Below are positions 42,809-53,861 of a stretch of 64,000 nucleotides of DNA, piece after piece. The DNA is from Adiantum capillus-veneris (lineage: Eukaryota > Streptophyta > Polypodiopsida > Polypodiales > Pteridaceae). Within the stretch, counting starts at the first letter, position 1. Every line of letters starts with the position of its first letter. The notes beneath the pieces are model-generated. The model was not told where the DNA came from and did no database searches. It saw only the letters and a list, made by a program, of their open reading frames with translations. The position numbers were made by a program, and so were the translations under genes. The stretch is taken from contig CM043956.1 of assembly GCA_014529385.2 (NCBI GenBank), positions 87,225,721 to 87,289,720 on the forward strand, written 5' to 3'.

Positions 42809-44709
42809 AGACATCCTACACGTAGGATGTCTCAAGGGGGTTCTGGAGACCAAATTTGAAAATTCTGACTGCACCAGTGTGTTCAGAAGGGGGGGTTTAC
42901 CTTATGCATACATTGAAACTAGAGTTTTGACCAACTCTTGACACCCAAAAGACCAAGGACGGAGTGTCAAAAACGCGAAAACAAGGAACTTAAGATTCTG
43001 AGCACAATTTTGCATAAAAACTAGTAGGAATTCTTGAAAAGTAGTGCTCAAGACTTGGGGATGCCTGTGGATGAATTCTGCCAAAAATTTCATCAGTAGA
43101 CATCCTACGTGACATCCTACACGTAGGATGTCTAGAGAGTGATTCTGGAAGCAAAAATCAAGTTTTGACATCATACCCATATTCTGCATGTTATGTTGGA
43201 CACACACCAATGGACACACACCAAAGCTCATGTCATTTGGACATATAGACTGAGAGTTAAGGGGATGTTACTCTTTCAGAGAAATATTTTCCCAAAAGTG
43301 GTGATTCTGAGCAATTTTGACATCCAAAATTTGCGTGATCACATATTCTTGTTATATGCATCAAGAAGCACCTTGGGTAGAAACAGAAGTCCATTCTGAG
43401 AAAAAAACATCCTACGCGTAGGATGTCTACAGGGTGATCTAGGCATTTTTTTGAAAATCTGAGGTTACCAGTGTGTTTAGAAGGTAGGTTTTGCCCTATT
43501 TTCACCTGGAAAGTGGAAATTTGACCAAATTTTGACAGATCAAAGCCAAAATATGAGAATTGCCAGACATCCTACCCAAATTGTGTCTAAGGCCTAATTT
43601 TGAGACCAAACCATAGGATGACTCCATAAGCATGTTCTAAATGTTGTATTGAGTGCATGTGATAAATTTCATCTCATTTGGGTCAGTGAAAGGGAAGATT
43701 GAACAGACTTTAGCATTTTGGACCGAAAAAGGCAAGGATAGCTAGTTTTGGGGTCTTTTGACATCCAAACTCAAATCTAAGCATAGCATTGGGTTGCTGA
43801 CATCAAGGGGAAGCTGTGGCTCAAATTTGGGGCAATTTTGAGCAGTTAGACATCCTACGCGTAGGATGTCTAAGGCATGATTTAGAGGCCAAATTCAAAC
43901 TGTGGACATAGCAGGGTGTTGTATAGCCTAAGGCAAGCCTCCTAGTCAATTTTGGTCCAATTTGGAGTCGATTTGACTTAGGAATTCATCAGAACAGACA
44001 TTAGGCTTTTGGAACAGATTCTTGATCATTTGACCAACCTATAGGTGTCAGAATCAAAAAGTAAAAATAGCTGTGAGCTTAGCATATCAAGGGGAAGCTA
44101 CAGTGCAAGTTTGAGCTGAAACAGAGAAAAAAGACATCCTACGTTTAGGATGTCTCCAGGGTCATAAAGTGGTCAAAATTCTACTTTGGCCATATACAGA
44201 GGTTCTAAGTGTCTCAAGGATTCCAGAACTTTTTTCAAAAGTGAATTTGGACCTTGTTTGGCCTATTTACCAAGCAAAGACAAGAATTGTCAGACATCCT
44301 ACTCTAGGAGTGCACTAGAAGCTTAGGCAGCCCAAATCTTGACCTATTGGCATCCAAATTCAATTTTGAGTATACCATTGGGTTGCTGAGCACTAGGAGA
44401 ATCTTGGGATCAAGTTTGGACAAAATTTGAGCAGTTAAACATCCTATGCGTAGGATGTCTCCAACTTGATTTAGGACTCCAAACCATTTTATGAGCACAC
44501 CACTGTGATCAGCACATCAAGGAGAAGCTGGGGTGAAAATTTCAAGTCATTCTGAGCAAAAAGACATCCTACGTGTAGAATGTCTCAAGGCCATTTTTAG
44601 GTCCAAATGAAATTCTGAGCATACCAGTGTGTTGCTAGACTTAAGGGGAGTCTCTGGACAAAATTTTGTTAAATTCTGAGCATATAGACATCCTACGCGT
44701 AGGATGTCT
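42809..44709 (+). repeat. Palindrome array in the leader of G
   Basis: About ten copies of a palindrome with core CATCCTACGCGTAGGATG: at 42809-42832, 43111-43133 (with an extra half-site at 43098), 43407-43426, 43564 (half only), 43847-43872 (26 bp perfect), 44132-44155, 44292 (decayed), 44436-44460, 44562-44585, 44686-44709. They lie in degenerate repeat units of roughly 125-160 bp or twice that, with recurrent phrases such as 'TTTTGAGCA', 'CCAGTGTGTT' and 'AAGGGGAAGC'. Centres vary (AC, GC, GT, TT) while arms stay paired in most copies, which argues for selection or gene conversion on symmetry. No coding frame covers it. Confidence 0.9.
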
Positions 44710-45165
44710 CCAAGCCAGTTTTAGGGTCCAACTCTAATTTTGATCATACAGGGTTGTTCCCAGTGTCTCAAGGATTCCATAACTTTTTTCAAAATTGAAA
44801 TTGGACGCATTTTGACCATTCTAAACTGCATTTCATTGTTTTGGCCATAACTTTCACAAACGGTATCGGATCGGAAAAGTTTTTATATCAAAATGTAGCC
44901 TGAGAGTGGCTCTACAGATCTTATAGAAAAACTTGAACTAAATGTATGTCTATGGCAACCATTTAGTTCAACTTTGAAAAAAAACGTCGTTTGAGGCCTC
45001 AAAATACATCCGCAAGTTAGGGGTGTCTAAAAGCGACAATTTGCGAGAATTATGACGAAACGGTTGCGGTTTTGGACATAGTTTCGACTTTTCCCTATCC
45101 AAAGCACTTGAACACAGTGGACTAAGTCTACTTGAACCAAGCAAAAGCTCTTAAGCCCAGAAATC

Positions 45166-45543
45166 ATGTCTACCCTAGATTCAAATGCAGCTTACACAAG
45201 CTTGGAGATCCCGACGATAGAGGAATATCCTCCCACAATGGATCTTCCAAACTTGCAATTGATAAAGATCCATCTTGTTGAGAGAGTTTGGATGATTGGT
45301 CATGAGAGTGAAGGACTATATAGATACATTGACGACAATGAGGTCAATCTTTATAGGTGCTCAGATCCATACCTAGAAGAGATAACGGATTACAAGCTCT
45401 TATATGTCTACACATACGGAGTCGACTGTCAATGGAGATCTATAGTTGTCGACAAGTATGGACGAGAATACAAAGTTGTAGAAAGCACAAATCCACAGAC
45501 TGTACTAGAAAGAGGTGGATATTTGGTCAATGAAGGACCATAA
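45166..45543 (+). CDS. ORF1 of element G, unknown function
   Basis: Intact 125-residue frame, acidic, Tyr-rich in its second half (YRYIDDNEVNLYR, YKLLYVYTYGVD). It ends TAA at 45541-45543, and the gag ATG overlaps the last A (TAATG). Ogre-type elements have an extra ORF upstream of gag, and the position fits. I recognise no domain. It is one of the few unbroken frames in the window. Confidence 0.75.
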   Translation: MSTLDSNAAYTSLEIPTIEEYPPTMDLPNLQLIKIHLVERVWMIGHESEGLYRYIDDNEVNLYRCSDPYLEEITDYKLLYVYTYGVDCQWRSIVVDKYGREYKVVESTNPQTVLERGGYLVNEGP

Positions 45544-46358
45544 TGCCTCCACCAAACACGAGAATTCCTATAGGAATTCCAAGAAGAGAGCCACCAGGAT
45601 TCCCTTCAAGAGCGATAACGAGAGAAGGATTGGGAGAGTCTCTGGTTAGACTTGTAGACAATCGACGAGTTAGACCATCTCAAGTCCAGAAATGGGTAAT
45701 CATAAAATACTTCGGAGATAAAGATCCGAGAGATCACATAACGGCTTTTAGAAGAGTGATTAGAGCAGAGGAAGTTTCAGATTTTGCGACACAGTTTGCG
45801 GGATTTGGATTGACTCTAGAAGATGATGCAGCTACATGGTTCGACTCGATAGAAAAATGGGATTTTGAGACCCTAGATGAGCTGTTTGAGGAGTTTATTG
45901 AAGAATTCTCGCCAAAAGGCATTGCTCACAACACGGTCTCGCAAATCCATAGATTCAAACAAAAAGAGAATGAATCAGTACGCAAAGCATCATTACGGCT
46001 CAAGAGATATGTTAAGCTATGTCCGAGAGAGGAATTACCTATGCAAGCACGACTAATGCTGATCTTTATCCAGGGAATGAGACATGCGGGCCTTCAGAAG
46101 GATCTGCATATGATAAGGAGGATGACGCTAAACGAGTTGATCAAAGAAGCTCTTTATCTAGTGGATAACTGTGAGGCATACAAAGAAAAGGACTTAAAGA
46201 GTCAAGGAGATGACACATCCTCTCAGCACAGTGTTTCACAGATAAGTGAGTCCATTGCCAAGCCAACGACACCTATTGATGAAGAAAAGCTTATCGACGA
46301 CTTGGTCAAGAGGTTGATTCCTCTTGTAAGGTCTGATTCGGGAGAGCCGAAGTGGTGA
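45543..46358 (+). CDS. Gag of element G
   Basis: 271-residue intact frame. The gag core is clear: WVIIKYFGDKDPRDHITAF, FGLTLEDDAATWFDSI, TLDELFEEFIEEFSPKG, then KRYVKLCPREELPMQ and LIKEALYLVDNCEAY. It is closely similar to the gag of element H (63990-63337). It ends at TGA 46356-46358, where H has a Cys codon (TGT) after a shared Trp, the start of a zinc-knuckle-like motif. A second TGA follows two codons later (46362-46364). Confidence 0.9.
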   Translation: MPPPNTRIPIGIPRREPPGFPSRAITREGLGESLVRLVDNRRVRPSQVQKWVIIKYFGDKDPRDHITAFRRVIRAEEVSDFATQFAGFGLTLEDDAATWFDSIEKWDFETLDELFEEFIEEFSPKGIAHNTVSQIHRFKQKENESVRKASLRLKRYVKLCPREELPMQARLMLIFIQGMRHAGLQKDLHMIRRMTLNELIKEALYLVDNCEAYKEKDLKSQGDDTSSQHSVSQISESIAKPTTPIDEEKLIDDLVKRLIPLVRSDSGEPKW

Positions 46359-46364
46359 AATTGA

Positions 46365-49300
46365 GAGAAAATGGACAAACCATACGGAGGAAGAGTGCTA
46401 TTATAGCATGGAAAATGCTAGGGAGAGGTATGTACAACCTGTTCCAGAAGCACCTACTCCACCTAGATACATTACGGGGAATGCGCCACGACCAGTAGGA
46501 GTTTTAAGGCCACAGCTTGTCTTAGGACAACAACCTCCGCTGCCAGGTGCTAGAATGCCGGTAGACATGAGATACATGCCAATGATGGAAGCATCAAATA
46601 AACCAACGCTAGTACCAATACCAGCTACAATGTGGTATAGCAACCAAAGTGAGTACTACCCTTCGGAGCAACAAAATGTGAGAGAAACACATGGAGTGGT
46701 GAGGCCGGTACAACCTCCACCTCCTGGGTTTCAGTCGAAAGAAAGAAGGTATGAAATGGACGAAAGGACATTGCGATTCATTGCAAATAGCGGCTTATCT
46801 AGGTCAAAGCTTGCTTATAGCCAAGAGGCAATGCTAAAAGAATCTCCTCAACCAGAGACAGATTGTCACAAAAGTCGTGACAACCACTTGGTCAAACAAT
46901 GTCCTCATATGGAGATCACTGAAGTAAATGCCTATTGACTTGAGTGTGGCATCACTCACTTGATCCCCGATTGCCCGAAAAACCCAAACCAAATCAAGAA
47001 AATCACGACAAATGTATTAGGGATTGTTCAGCTACCTAGTAGCTCAGAAAATGAAAATGTCGTACCAGTTCAAGTGATTACGAGAGCACAAGCTCAAAAG
47101 AAAGCTGATGAGAATCCAGAGACAAAGAACACGAAAAGTGACACGAGTCCAAAGACAGATGATGGACCAAAGACAGACGCACCTAGTCAGAAAACCAAGA
47201 GCAAACGAAATAGTTGGAAAGCTAGAAAGACTAGGATGAAAGCACGCAGGGAACGAGAGTAAAAATCCCTAGCTGAGAAGCTTACCGAAGCTGAGGAGAA
47301 GATAGAACAAGATGAGGAAAAGGAGGCACCTTCTCTTACACAGATAATTAAACCTCTAGAAGAACCATCCACGGATGAGAAACCGAGAAGTGCTAGTTCA
47401 GGAGGATCTGTGTTGGCAGAGAAGGTTAATGAGACATTAGATGCCCTCTTGAAAGCCTATGATGTGAGGCTAAAAAACAACCAAACCCAAGAACACAGGT
47501 GGATGACATATCCCTATGTGGAACTAGAAAAGCAAAGGTTTGAAATGTGCCAGAAAATGATTCAAACAGCCCAAGCTTTACTAGAACCACCAGTTGCAAA
47601 ACCTGAGGATGTGATCTGTGTCATGCCTACACAAGTAATCCCACCAAACTAGGAACTAATAGAGCCAGATTCTAGTCATGAGTATAGACCAAACCTCAAA
47701 GACTTAACATCAGAACCAAGGATAGTACTGAATACCACGGATAACTCTTGCGAGGGATTTCACCAAGCTATACCTGAGGATTGTAAAGAGATAGATGGTC
47801 TTGCCGAATTGTGGAAACAAGTCAAAGAGGCCAATGAAGCCGATGACCTAAGAAGACGAGAAGACAAGACTGGTGATGAACGAGGAGTGTTTCTACCACC
47901 AATAGAGGAATTTGAGACTGGATCTCAAATGAATCTAGACGTGCGATCGTATTGGGGCGACAAAGGATCTGTACAATCTATGGATAGTCAACCGCATTCG
48001 CTAAGAACACTACCGTCCTATATGGGAGAGTACAAGACCAAGTCAGATGTGGTTGCAGTCCCATCACAGAGACTGTCTCCCAACAAGGCCATCGATTCAA
48101 AGGGGCTAGTAGATATTCTATCTACCCCAGTCACCTGTACAATAATGTTAGCCGAGTTGCTCAGAATAAGACCAAACATGTGTGCTAATGTGGGTAAATG
48201 TCTAGAGAAATTTGGTGTAAAAACCCCAATGACTCAAATCGAGGAAGGCATCAAAGAGCTTGAAATGCCTCAACTAAATACTAGGCCAGTGCCATTAAAC
48301 AAGGTAGGCAAGTATTACGAGGGAGAAGATGGAAACACCACCCTTCCTAAAGAACTGTGGATGTGTGGAGCTTCACAATGTGGTAGCTTGAAACGTGAGG
48401 AATGTATCCTAGAGCAGGTTATAGAGGATAGGGACTATATCCCAGAACCATTTCCTGAAGAAGAGTTAGACCCTTTTGGATGGGAACACATCTTGGCTAC
48501 TCTAGACGTGTGCGCCGTGGAGGATGCTCCCACAACAAAGTTTTGTGATGAAAATGGCTATGATGTCGTTCCTTATTTTGCAGTGAGTGTAATCCAGGAA
48601 AACGAAGAGAACCAGACATCAACAAGCTCTTGACATAAGGAGCAAACAAAGAAATTTGGAGAATCAAAAGGTGAAGAAGACGACGAGTTCTATGACTCTG
48701 TAGAACACTTCGAGCTTCAAGAAGATCAACGACCCAGGAATCAATGTCATCGCTACACGAATAACGTGCATCAAAAGTGGATTCCAAAGTCCTCGGTGAA
48801 AACACAACCACCACAAGCATCCTCATACATGGCTCCTAATAAGGATGCAAAGACTCAGCTAGGAGGAATACGACCAGAGCAACGAGCTAACAATGCTCTA
48901 ATCAATGGGCTAGAAAAGTCCTCCAAGAAACTACCACCCACGAGCAAACAGACAGTAACTTTCCACTACTGACCAAAAAATCCAGGGAAAGTACAAGAAG
49001 TCAACGTTGCTGAGGATAGTAGCGATAGTGATGAATCTTACGACATCCCCTATCATCAACTCAGGCCATCACTATCACCAACCCCTTCAGCAACAACCAT
49101 GACAAGTCAAAAGAACAGGACAACAAGTCAAAGCCAAAAAGCTCAACAAATCTGGATACCAAAAAGCCAGAACCGCCAAAAACAGATATGGATCAAGAAG
49201 ACAAAGATCTCTAATGACAAATCACAAGATCCAACACCAAAACAAAAACAAGGAAAGCGTGCACGAACGGGTAAGAATATCACAAAATTGCAAGCTTTCA

Positions 49301-49653
49301 CAACTCAAGTTTGGGCTCCAACGAAGTTAATTCAAGCACGAAAAAGTCAGGAATTCATTTGGATTCCAAAACAACCACAGTATCAACTTTCAAAGCCTGA
49401 ATCCCGTCCCCAACCAAGCGTACAAGGGCTGAAGCAAAGACCACTGTTGACTCACAAAACAAAAAGGTGGATCCCAAAGAAGTCTCTTCAAACACAAACG
49501 AAGCACGGGCAAGTATGGATTCCCAAACAAGAGCCAACAACAAAACAACCAATAATCGCAAAGAAATGGGTCCCAAAGAAGAACAACAAAACTGCTGTTA
49601 GTGCATCGCTGCTTGAATTCTTACAATTCTTCCTACGATTACAGTACAGTTAG
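46365..49653 (+). pseudogene. Gag extension / nucleocapsid region of element G
   Basis: After one frameshift near 46390 a single frame stays open for about 1085 codons to TAG 49651-49653, with stops only at 46936 (TGA), 47260 (TAA), 47650 (TAG), 48631 (TGA) and 48970 (TGA). Parts: a Pro-rich segment (46430-46740), a knuckle ECGITHLIPDCPKNP (46942-) whose first Cys is the TGA at 46936 (Cys in H), acidic/Lys-rich coiled-coil-like stretches (47090-47340), a conserved pre-protease block VDILSTPVTCTIMLAELLRI (48109-48170), and a Lys/Gln-rich tail with repeated W-I-P-K motifs (48775-49580). No protease active site is found. Confidence 0.75.
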
Positions 49654-51350
49654 AAGAGAGCAAGTCGCTTCAATCAAGCAACGATACAGGAGCTTCAAAG
49701 ACCATTACATTGCTTAGAATAGGAAGCCTTGCCAATAAGCAAATTGCTTATACCCACATCTTGCACAACATAAATCTTTTCCATGCATTGGCTGTGTATG
49801 CATAATAGGGCTACATTACAAGGCATGCATAGGCACAACTTTTAATTGCCCAAGCACAACACATACCCTTTGCCATACCCTGTCGTAAAGGATGACTCCA
49901 AATAGGAAGGGGGGAGGCATTCTGAATGCGGACCTAACATTATGACTATTAGAGGGCAATGTTTTGTGAGAGGCATTGAATTTTTGCATTTTATTGTGAT
50001 AATTTTTTGACAAAATTTAGAGTATATGCCCTCATAGTAGTGTTACAGAGGAGTATGGGGACAAAATCCGTATATGAGCCCCTAGGGACATGTGTATAGT
50101 GTACATAGCATTTAGATTTCTATTTGAATGATTTTTCTTTTGATGAGTTGTTTTAAGATTTTCTTTGTTTATTATTAAGAAAAAAAATTTCCATAATCCA
50201 CATGAAGAAAAGACTGACGAGAGGCCTGAGTACTACAAAGAGAAGAAGGTACATGGAAACGATGAAACTTCACGAAGTATGTCTCAGCAGCCACTACAAC
50301 AGCCGAAGAACTTGTTACAAAGCAGTGTCAATAGGCAACCGACAAGTCATAAAAGTCAGAGTCGAGTAGCTAAGCCACAAAATGAGTGAGGTGTTAGTCC
50401 CAAAGCTTCAAGTAATATTCTCTGTGGTCTAAGCGTCTTAGCTATTCTAGGTACTGCTCAAGCTGGAAGAGTTGAGCATATTTACGTTGTGTCGCTCATG
50501 CTGGTATAGGTGAGCAAAAGAGTCGAAGTCTAAGTACTTAAGTCTAGTGAAGTGAAGGAGAAGGTCCAAAAGACACTCACGTACTGAGCACAGTGAGATA
50601 CGAGTGGAGAAACTTCTACATCGACAACCCTTCTTGGAAAGGTGGAAGCTATTGAGACATCTTTTGATGTCACATGTGCTACATTTATTCCTCGAAACAC
50701 CGATCATCTCCTTCTTTCACATTACATGCTTTTGGTGACAAATTTCTCATATGCATATAGAGTGTCCCATAATTGGCACTTGCATCAGGCACTCTTTCTG
50801 TGTTTCACCCAAGCACTCACATTTCATGAACATGTACTTCACGTTCAACTGCTCAACTCCAATAAGAGCGTATACCAAAGGCATTTTTTTTTTCCCACCG
50901 GTTTTTTTTTTTCCCTTTGGTCATCCAGGTTTTAGACCCTAATCTAAAGACACCTATCACCATCCTCTTGTACACATTCCTTCTACATCAACAATAAGGA
51001 AATGCTACTCAAATCAATTGACAAATGAATTGGAGCACCAATTTCAGATCATAGCATACTTCTCTTCAATGGCGAGTCGAAGAATGGCCTACAATGACAA
51101 AGCTGCAGACAACACTAACAACATGATTGCACAGGAACAAAGAAGTCCCCAATGAAGAAGAGAATACATAAAAGTAATCAGAGGATCTCAGAAGATGAAT
51201 GGTTATGATGATAGATGTCCACTCTAATGGATCATAGTTCTTGTTGTGGTTCGACAAAGTTACAAGCAATGCAACAGATGAAGACAAAACGACAGCAAAG
51301 ACCACATCGCCATCGACAATCAGGTCATGTTGGGGACGACATGAACGCGG
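49654..51350 (+). other. 3' non-coding part of G
   Basis: Mostly no frame. A Gln/Lys-rich frame at 50165-50389 resembles the tail composition of the gag extension and may be a displaced piece. T-rich 50885-50930. No pol motif in any frame. Confidence 0.5.
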
Positions 51351-51360
51351 AAGGGGGGAG

Positions 51361-52317
51361 TGTTGACCGTTGGGTCAACAACACAACATAACTCAAGTTT
51401 CGTACCAAAGTCTTATCTTTTGCGAGTTATGAAATGCTGCGGATTATGGCTATAAACGTCATTTGTAATGAGTAGTTATTCTAGTTTCAGAAGCCACGGT
51501 GCAATGGCACTTCCAGATTGTAAATACGAAGCCATTTGACCCTTTCAACCCCATTTTTGGTTAAACCTAAGGTAGCCTTAGTATATAAGGTACCTAGGTC
51601 ATTTTGTAAAAAGAGACTTTTAATCATAATCAAAACTTTAGCGCTGCCGTCTACTGTGTGAGAGAGAGAAAGGGAGTGAGCGTGAGCTTTATCCTCTAGC
51701 TACACCCGGCTGCTCAACACATTGGAGATCCGACTGCACCATTGCTGTAGGCTCGAGGAGAGCTACGTGACAACGCCAAGCATTCCACGCGAGACGAAGC
51801 GCACACGCCGATGCATCTACGAGCTATTTATGGCCGTAAGTGTATCAAACGATGTCTGTTTTCTGCATGCTAGTAGTCTATAGAATCGTGGCGACATAAG
51901 CTATGCATAGGCACTCATAAATTTCAATTTCGGGCACTTTCAAAATTCTACTCTGTCATCCTACACGTTTTCCGCAGATGGGTTTAGAGTGAGGGTTTTG
52001 AGTGTAGAAGCTTAGGGACAGGTGTATCCTAGTGAGGGGATGGTGTTCCTTAAGTTTCATACGAATCTGGCATGATTAGGTGAGTTACCTTCCGTATGTG
52101 TGTATGTGGCTAGGTGGTGTAGTTGAGAGCAGTGAGGTTCTTGATTGTGGTATAGTTGGCCTTCCAGAGTGTTGTATGTGTAGGATGGTCTCAGCCTGAC
52201 AAGCTAAAGAGATTTCCTCCATGTGCCTATCGTGTCCTCTGTGTCCTCGATTGACATTATGTTGATCTAGGTAGTGTTTGCATGCACTTCATGGGTGTGT
52301 GAGTCGCTTTCGCAACA
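51361..52317 (+). repeat. 3' LTR of G
   Basis: 957 bp, TGTTGACCGTTGGG to CGCAACA, with TATA box GTATATAAGG (51581-51590). It contains CATCCTACAC (51958-51967) and, 210 bp on, GTGTAGGATG (52178-52187), the two arms of the leader palindrome at a distance. Confidence 0.88.
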
Positions 52318-53030
52318 CCTGATTAAGGGATTTGTTTGTTACAGGTACCCCCATTTTGGTGTGAACAATTGCCTTCTTGTACCCAAAGTAGTCATCAAAG
52401 TAAATAGATTCTTTTGGAAACACACCCGGTGTGTCCCATCCAATTGAGCTGTGTATATTCGCACAAGCTACTCGACACTGAGGTCTGTTGTAGGCATTGT
52501 ATAAAACTTTTATATGGCAAGGATTGTGGATTAGTGACTTTCCAAATAAGTCAGAGAACAATTTCCAAGGTACAAGGCTAAAGGAATGTTGATCGTTGTT
52601 TTCGCATCGATGGCCCCATACATTAAACATAACAATGTTAAAGCATCCCGTAGCCATTACTAAAGAAAGTATGTTTTTGGCCATCTATGTTTCCTTTGTC
52701 GGTCTTAGGGTAAGCTCATAAGCATTTATGTACAATATTTGATTAGTGACAAAAAACTTTTTCCCAACTTGGATTGTATCCACTCAATATGCCCAACATG
52801 CGAGGGTTTATGCTCAGGTGGTCTAAACTCGGGGTTCCCTGCAACATAATGATACCAACCTCAAAAAGTATTAGGTACATTAAATTCGTAGACATCAACC
52901 TTTTCTTCTCTTCCCCATTATGCGTGGTAATGACAAGCCTTTGCACTTCCACTCGAGTTTGGAAATGCTCCTCCACCATAAGGCGAGAGAGTATATCCTT
53001 CCATATCCCTCGAGGTAATATGTCATTCAT
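52318..53030 (-). pseudogene. Unrecognised broken gene interrupted by LTR G
   Basis: The frame 53030-52743 begins MNDILPRGIWKDILSRLM. By one frame change near 52755 (WEK to FFVTNQILYINAYEL) and past a TAG it continues as 52684-52318 (SLVPWKLFSDLFGKSL ... YFDDYFGYKKAIVH), ending exactly at the LTR boundary. Codon use and composition look coding. I recognise no family. It is either a host gene fragment or a transposon protein I do not know. Confidence 0.4.
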
Positions 53031-53860
53031 CTACACACACACACACACCCCATCACTCATTTTAGTTAGAATGAAAAAACTAAGATTCAAAGTCAAATGT
53101 TATATCCTCAAAATAATATGGGCTTCATCAAAATTAAATTTTTATAACCACACAAGACCAAAAAGGTACAGAGTGTTTCTAGGGAGATACATAAATACAA
53201 GAGTATCCCATGAACCAATTCTTGGTTTCTACCAAGGTGGAACCAAATGTAAAATACTATATGTATTTGGTACGCAATCTTGTATGGATTGAGATTTAAG
53301 GTGCGTAAAAATACGCACTATTGGTAAAAAACCCTTAAAAATTAGGAAAAACATTTGAAATTTCACAAAAGAAGCCTACAAATATATAAACTATCAATCT
53401 ATATGGCTAAATGAAAAGGCCTACCTGCATTAAACATCAATCAAGTGACCTACCATGGTCCATGATACGAACATGGGACACAATACCAGATTTCAATAAT
53501 AGTATGACAAACTTGATACTGTAATCTTAAAAGCAACATAGCATTGTAAGGTGAGAGACAATGTACATCAATGATCATACAAGAGTGAAGATCCAAAGAT
53601 TGACTAATGATGATCAAAATACTGCAAATACAAAACTCAACAGTACAATCATCCTAGCATGAAAATGGCATATCAATCATGACCAATGAGAATGACATAG
53701 CGATCATGACCAATGTCTGATGCCAACTACAAAAGCTCATAAACTAGCAAGGTGCAAATGCCAAAAGTTAAAACTAATACATAGCATGAATAATACTAAA
53801 AAAAACCCAATGGAGTCCTCAGTCAAGAGACTCAAGTCTCTCTCTCCCAAGACAACTAGC
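53031..53860. other. Unassigned, AT-rich
   Basis: A short AC repeat at 53031-53047 and AT-rich sequence with no frame of interest. It may include the 3' untranslated part and terminal repeat of the hAT element; I could not identify a terminal inverted repeat. Confidence 0.35.
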
Positions 53861-53861
53861 C

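Larger units (their letters stand above)
42102..52317 (+). mobile_element. Element G, gag-only Tat/Ogre-like retroelement
   Basis: A 137-bp remnant of the 5' LTR (42102-42238) matches the end of the 957-bp 3' LTR (51361-52317). The primer site TGGCGCCGTTGTCGGGGA (42240-42257) is the tRNA-Asp type used by Athila/Tat elements, with one change. The order is: 2.9 kb leader with palindrome array, ORF1, gag, a long Lys/Gln-rich extension, 1.7 kb non-coding, polypurine tract (AAGGGGGGAG, 51351-51360), 3' LTR. No RT, RNase H or integrase is present. The gag matches that of element H, which has the full pol. Confidence 0.85.

Noticed and set aside
42809-44709. CRISPR-like array of repeated palindromes
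   Set aside because: The spacing is far too long and irregular (124-302 bp), intervals are themselves related to each other, and the context is a plant retroelement leader.
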